Source of the DNA: Thiobacillus sp.
Lineage (GTDB): Bacteria > Pseudomonadota > Gammaproteobacteria > Burkholderiales > Thiobacillaceae
Length of the DNA stretch: 64,000 nt
Assembly (NCBI GenBank): GCA_030692355.1
Contig: JAUYCF010000042.1
Span: 1-64,000, forward strand
Direction: 5' to 3'
The notes below the pieces were generated by a model. It searched no databases. It was not told the DNA's origin and saw only the letters and a program-made list of their open reading frames with translations. This document shows positions 63,014-64,000 of this stretch, one piece after another. A program made the position numbers and the translations under genes. The stretch's first letter is position 1. The number at the start of each line of letters is the position of its first letter.

Positions 63014-64000
63014 ATGAGCGACTTTCTCACCCAATTCGCCCCCGCACTGCCCGAGATCTTCGTGCTGGCGATGGTCTCGCTGATCCTGGTGATCGATGCC
63101 GCCGTCGACGACAGCAAGCGCTATATCGCCTATGTGTTGTCGCTGGCCACGCTGGCCGGCGCGGCTTTCCTCACCATGAACGATTTCTCTACCATGCCGG
63201 TGCTGGCGCTCAACGGCCTCTTCATCGACGATCCGCTCTCCGACGTGTTGAAGCTGTTCCTCTATCTGACCGTTGCCACGGTGCTGGTGTATTCGCGCGA
63301 TTACCTGCGGACGCGCGGGCTCTACAAGGGCGAGTTCTTCGTGCTGGCGCTATTCGCGTTGCTCGGCATGATGGTGATGGTGTCGGCCAGCCATTTCCTC
63401 ACGCTGTATCTCGGACTCGAACTGCTGTCGCTGTCCCTGTATGCCATGGTCGCATTGCAGCGCGATTCCGGCGTGGCGTCCGAGGCGGCAATGAAATACT
63501 TTGTCCTGGGTGCACTGGCGTCGGGCATGCTTCTCTACGGCATGTCGATGATCTACGGCGTCACCGGCTCGCTGGCGCTGGCCGACATCGCACAGAACCT
63601 GTCCGACGGCACCGACCTGCGCATTCCCCTGGTGTTCGGCATCGTCTTCATCGTCGCCGGGCTGGCTTTCAAACTGGGTGCCGTGCCGTTTCACATGTGG
63701 GTGCCGGACGTCTACCACGGCGCGCCGACCGCGGTGACGCTGCTCATCGGCAGCGCGCCCAAGATCGCCGCCTTCGCCTTCGTCGTGCGCATTCTGGGGC
63801 AGGGGCTGGAATCGCAGGCGTCCGAATGGCGCGACATGCTGGTGATCCTGGCGGTGCTGTCGATGGCGGTCGGCAACATCGCGGCCATCGCACAGACCAA
63901 CCTGAAGCGCATGCTCGCGTATTCGACCATCTCGCACATGGGCTTCATGCTGCTGGGCATCCTGGCCGGCTCGCAGAACGGCTACAGCAGCGCGATGTTC
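63014..64000 (+). CDS. nuoN: NADH-quinone oxidoreductase subunit N (partial)
   Basis: NuoN is the third antiporter-like subunit and normally the last gene of the operon. The window holds the first 329 codons (of an expected ~480). Visible motifs are [65 protein letters not shown] and [17 protein letters not shown]. The ATG starts 9 bases after the nuoM stop ([16 protein letters not shown]). The frame is open to the window edge. Confidence 0.97.
   Translation, partial: MSDFLTQFAPALPEIFVLAMVSLILVIDAAVDDSKRYIAYVLSLATLAGAAFLTMNDFSTMPVLALNGLFIDDPLSDVLKLFLYLTVATVLVYSRDYLRTRGLYKGEFFVLALFALLGMMVMVSASHFLTLYLGLELLSLSLYAMVALQRDSGVASEAAMKYFVLGALASGMLLYGMSMIYGVTGSLALADIAQNLSDGTDLRIPLVFGIVFIVAGLAFKLGAVPFHMWVPDVYHGAPTAVTLLIGSAPKIAAFAFVVRILGQGLESQASEWRDMLVILAVLSMAVGNIAAIAQTNLKRMLAYSTISHMGFMLLGILAGSQNGYSSAMF

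Overview
The window is GC-rich chromosomal DNA from a Gram-negative proteobacterium. Gene content and order suggest a betaproteobacterium, possibly of the Nitrosomonadales/Thiobacillaceae type, but that placement rests on synteny recalled from family knowledge and not on a search. Supporting blocks are rlmE-ftsH-folP-glmM-pstSCAB-tpiA-secG-tRNA-Leu-nuoA..N, carA-carB-greA, bamE-dapB beside fur, and dapA-bamC. Coding density is high and many neighbouring genes overlap at stop/start codons (ATGA, TGATG, TAATG).

Layout. 0.04-0.5 kb: a small DUF4258/DUF2283 pair, possibly toxin-antitoxin-like. 0.6-7 kb: htpG behind a sigma32-type promoter, then a phosphate/polyphosphate block in which ppk1 and a CYTH-CHAD protein diverge from a perfect Pho box, followed by a SixA-type phosphatase. 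7-14.4 kb: a tightly overlapped flagellar basal-body/export operon fliF-G-H-I-J-(unknown)-O-P-Q-R, with no fliE, fliK, fliL, fliM or fliN and a short FliF. 14.5-20.7 kb: zwf, dapA, bamC, an MBL-fold hydrolase, an RhlE-like helicase and a DUF3301 protein. 20.7-24.7 kb: a redox group with an FNR-like reductase and msrB on one strand and rubrerythrin, a GlpC/HdrD-like Fe-S protein and a DUF3501 protein on the other, around a perfect operator-like palindrome. 24.8-29 kb: cfa, an SLC13-type permease and a CDF transporter. 29-33.7 kb: CNP1-like protein, proB, a BtuF-like protein preceded by a possible cobC remnant, fur, bamE, dapB and grxC. 33.7-39.5 kb: carAB with a promoter and terminator-like leader, greA, DUF4149 and yhbY. 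39.5-49.5 kb: rlmE to secG, including pstSCAB behind a second Pho box. 49.5-64 kb: tRNA-Leu(GAG) and the 14-gene complex I operon nuoA-N; nuoN runs off the window.

How the genes work together. Phosphate starvation logic recurs: two Pho boxes would place polyphosphate synthesis (ppk1) and high-affinity phosphate uptake (pstSCAB) under PhoB. The rubrerythrin/Fe-S protein/DUF3501 row looks like a peroxide or redox-stress unit with repair (MsrB) across the same intergenic region. Complex I occupies the last quarter.

A notable non-coding theme is the number of different short palindromic repeat families, one of them in frame inside the CYTH-CHAD linker and another supplying the tail of NuoJ. No insertion sequence, prophage, CRISPR array or replication origin was seen. 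No stretch above 300 bases lacks a gene. I did not find a clear-cut novel system; the best candidates are the reduced flagellar export operon with its unrecognised 154-residue protein and the rubrerythrin/Fe-S/DUF3501 unit.
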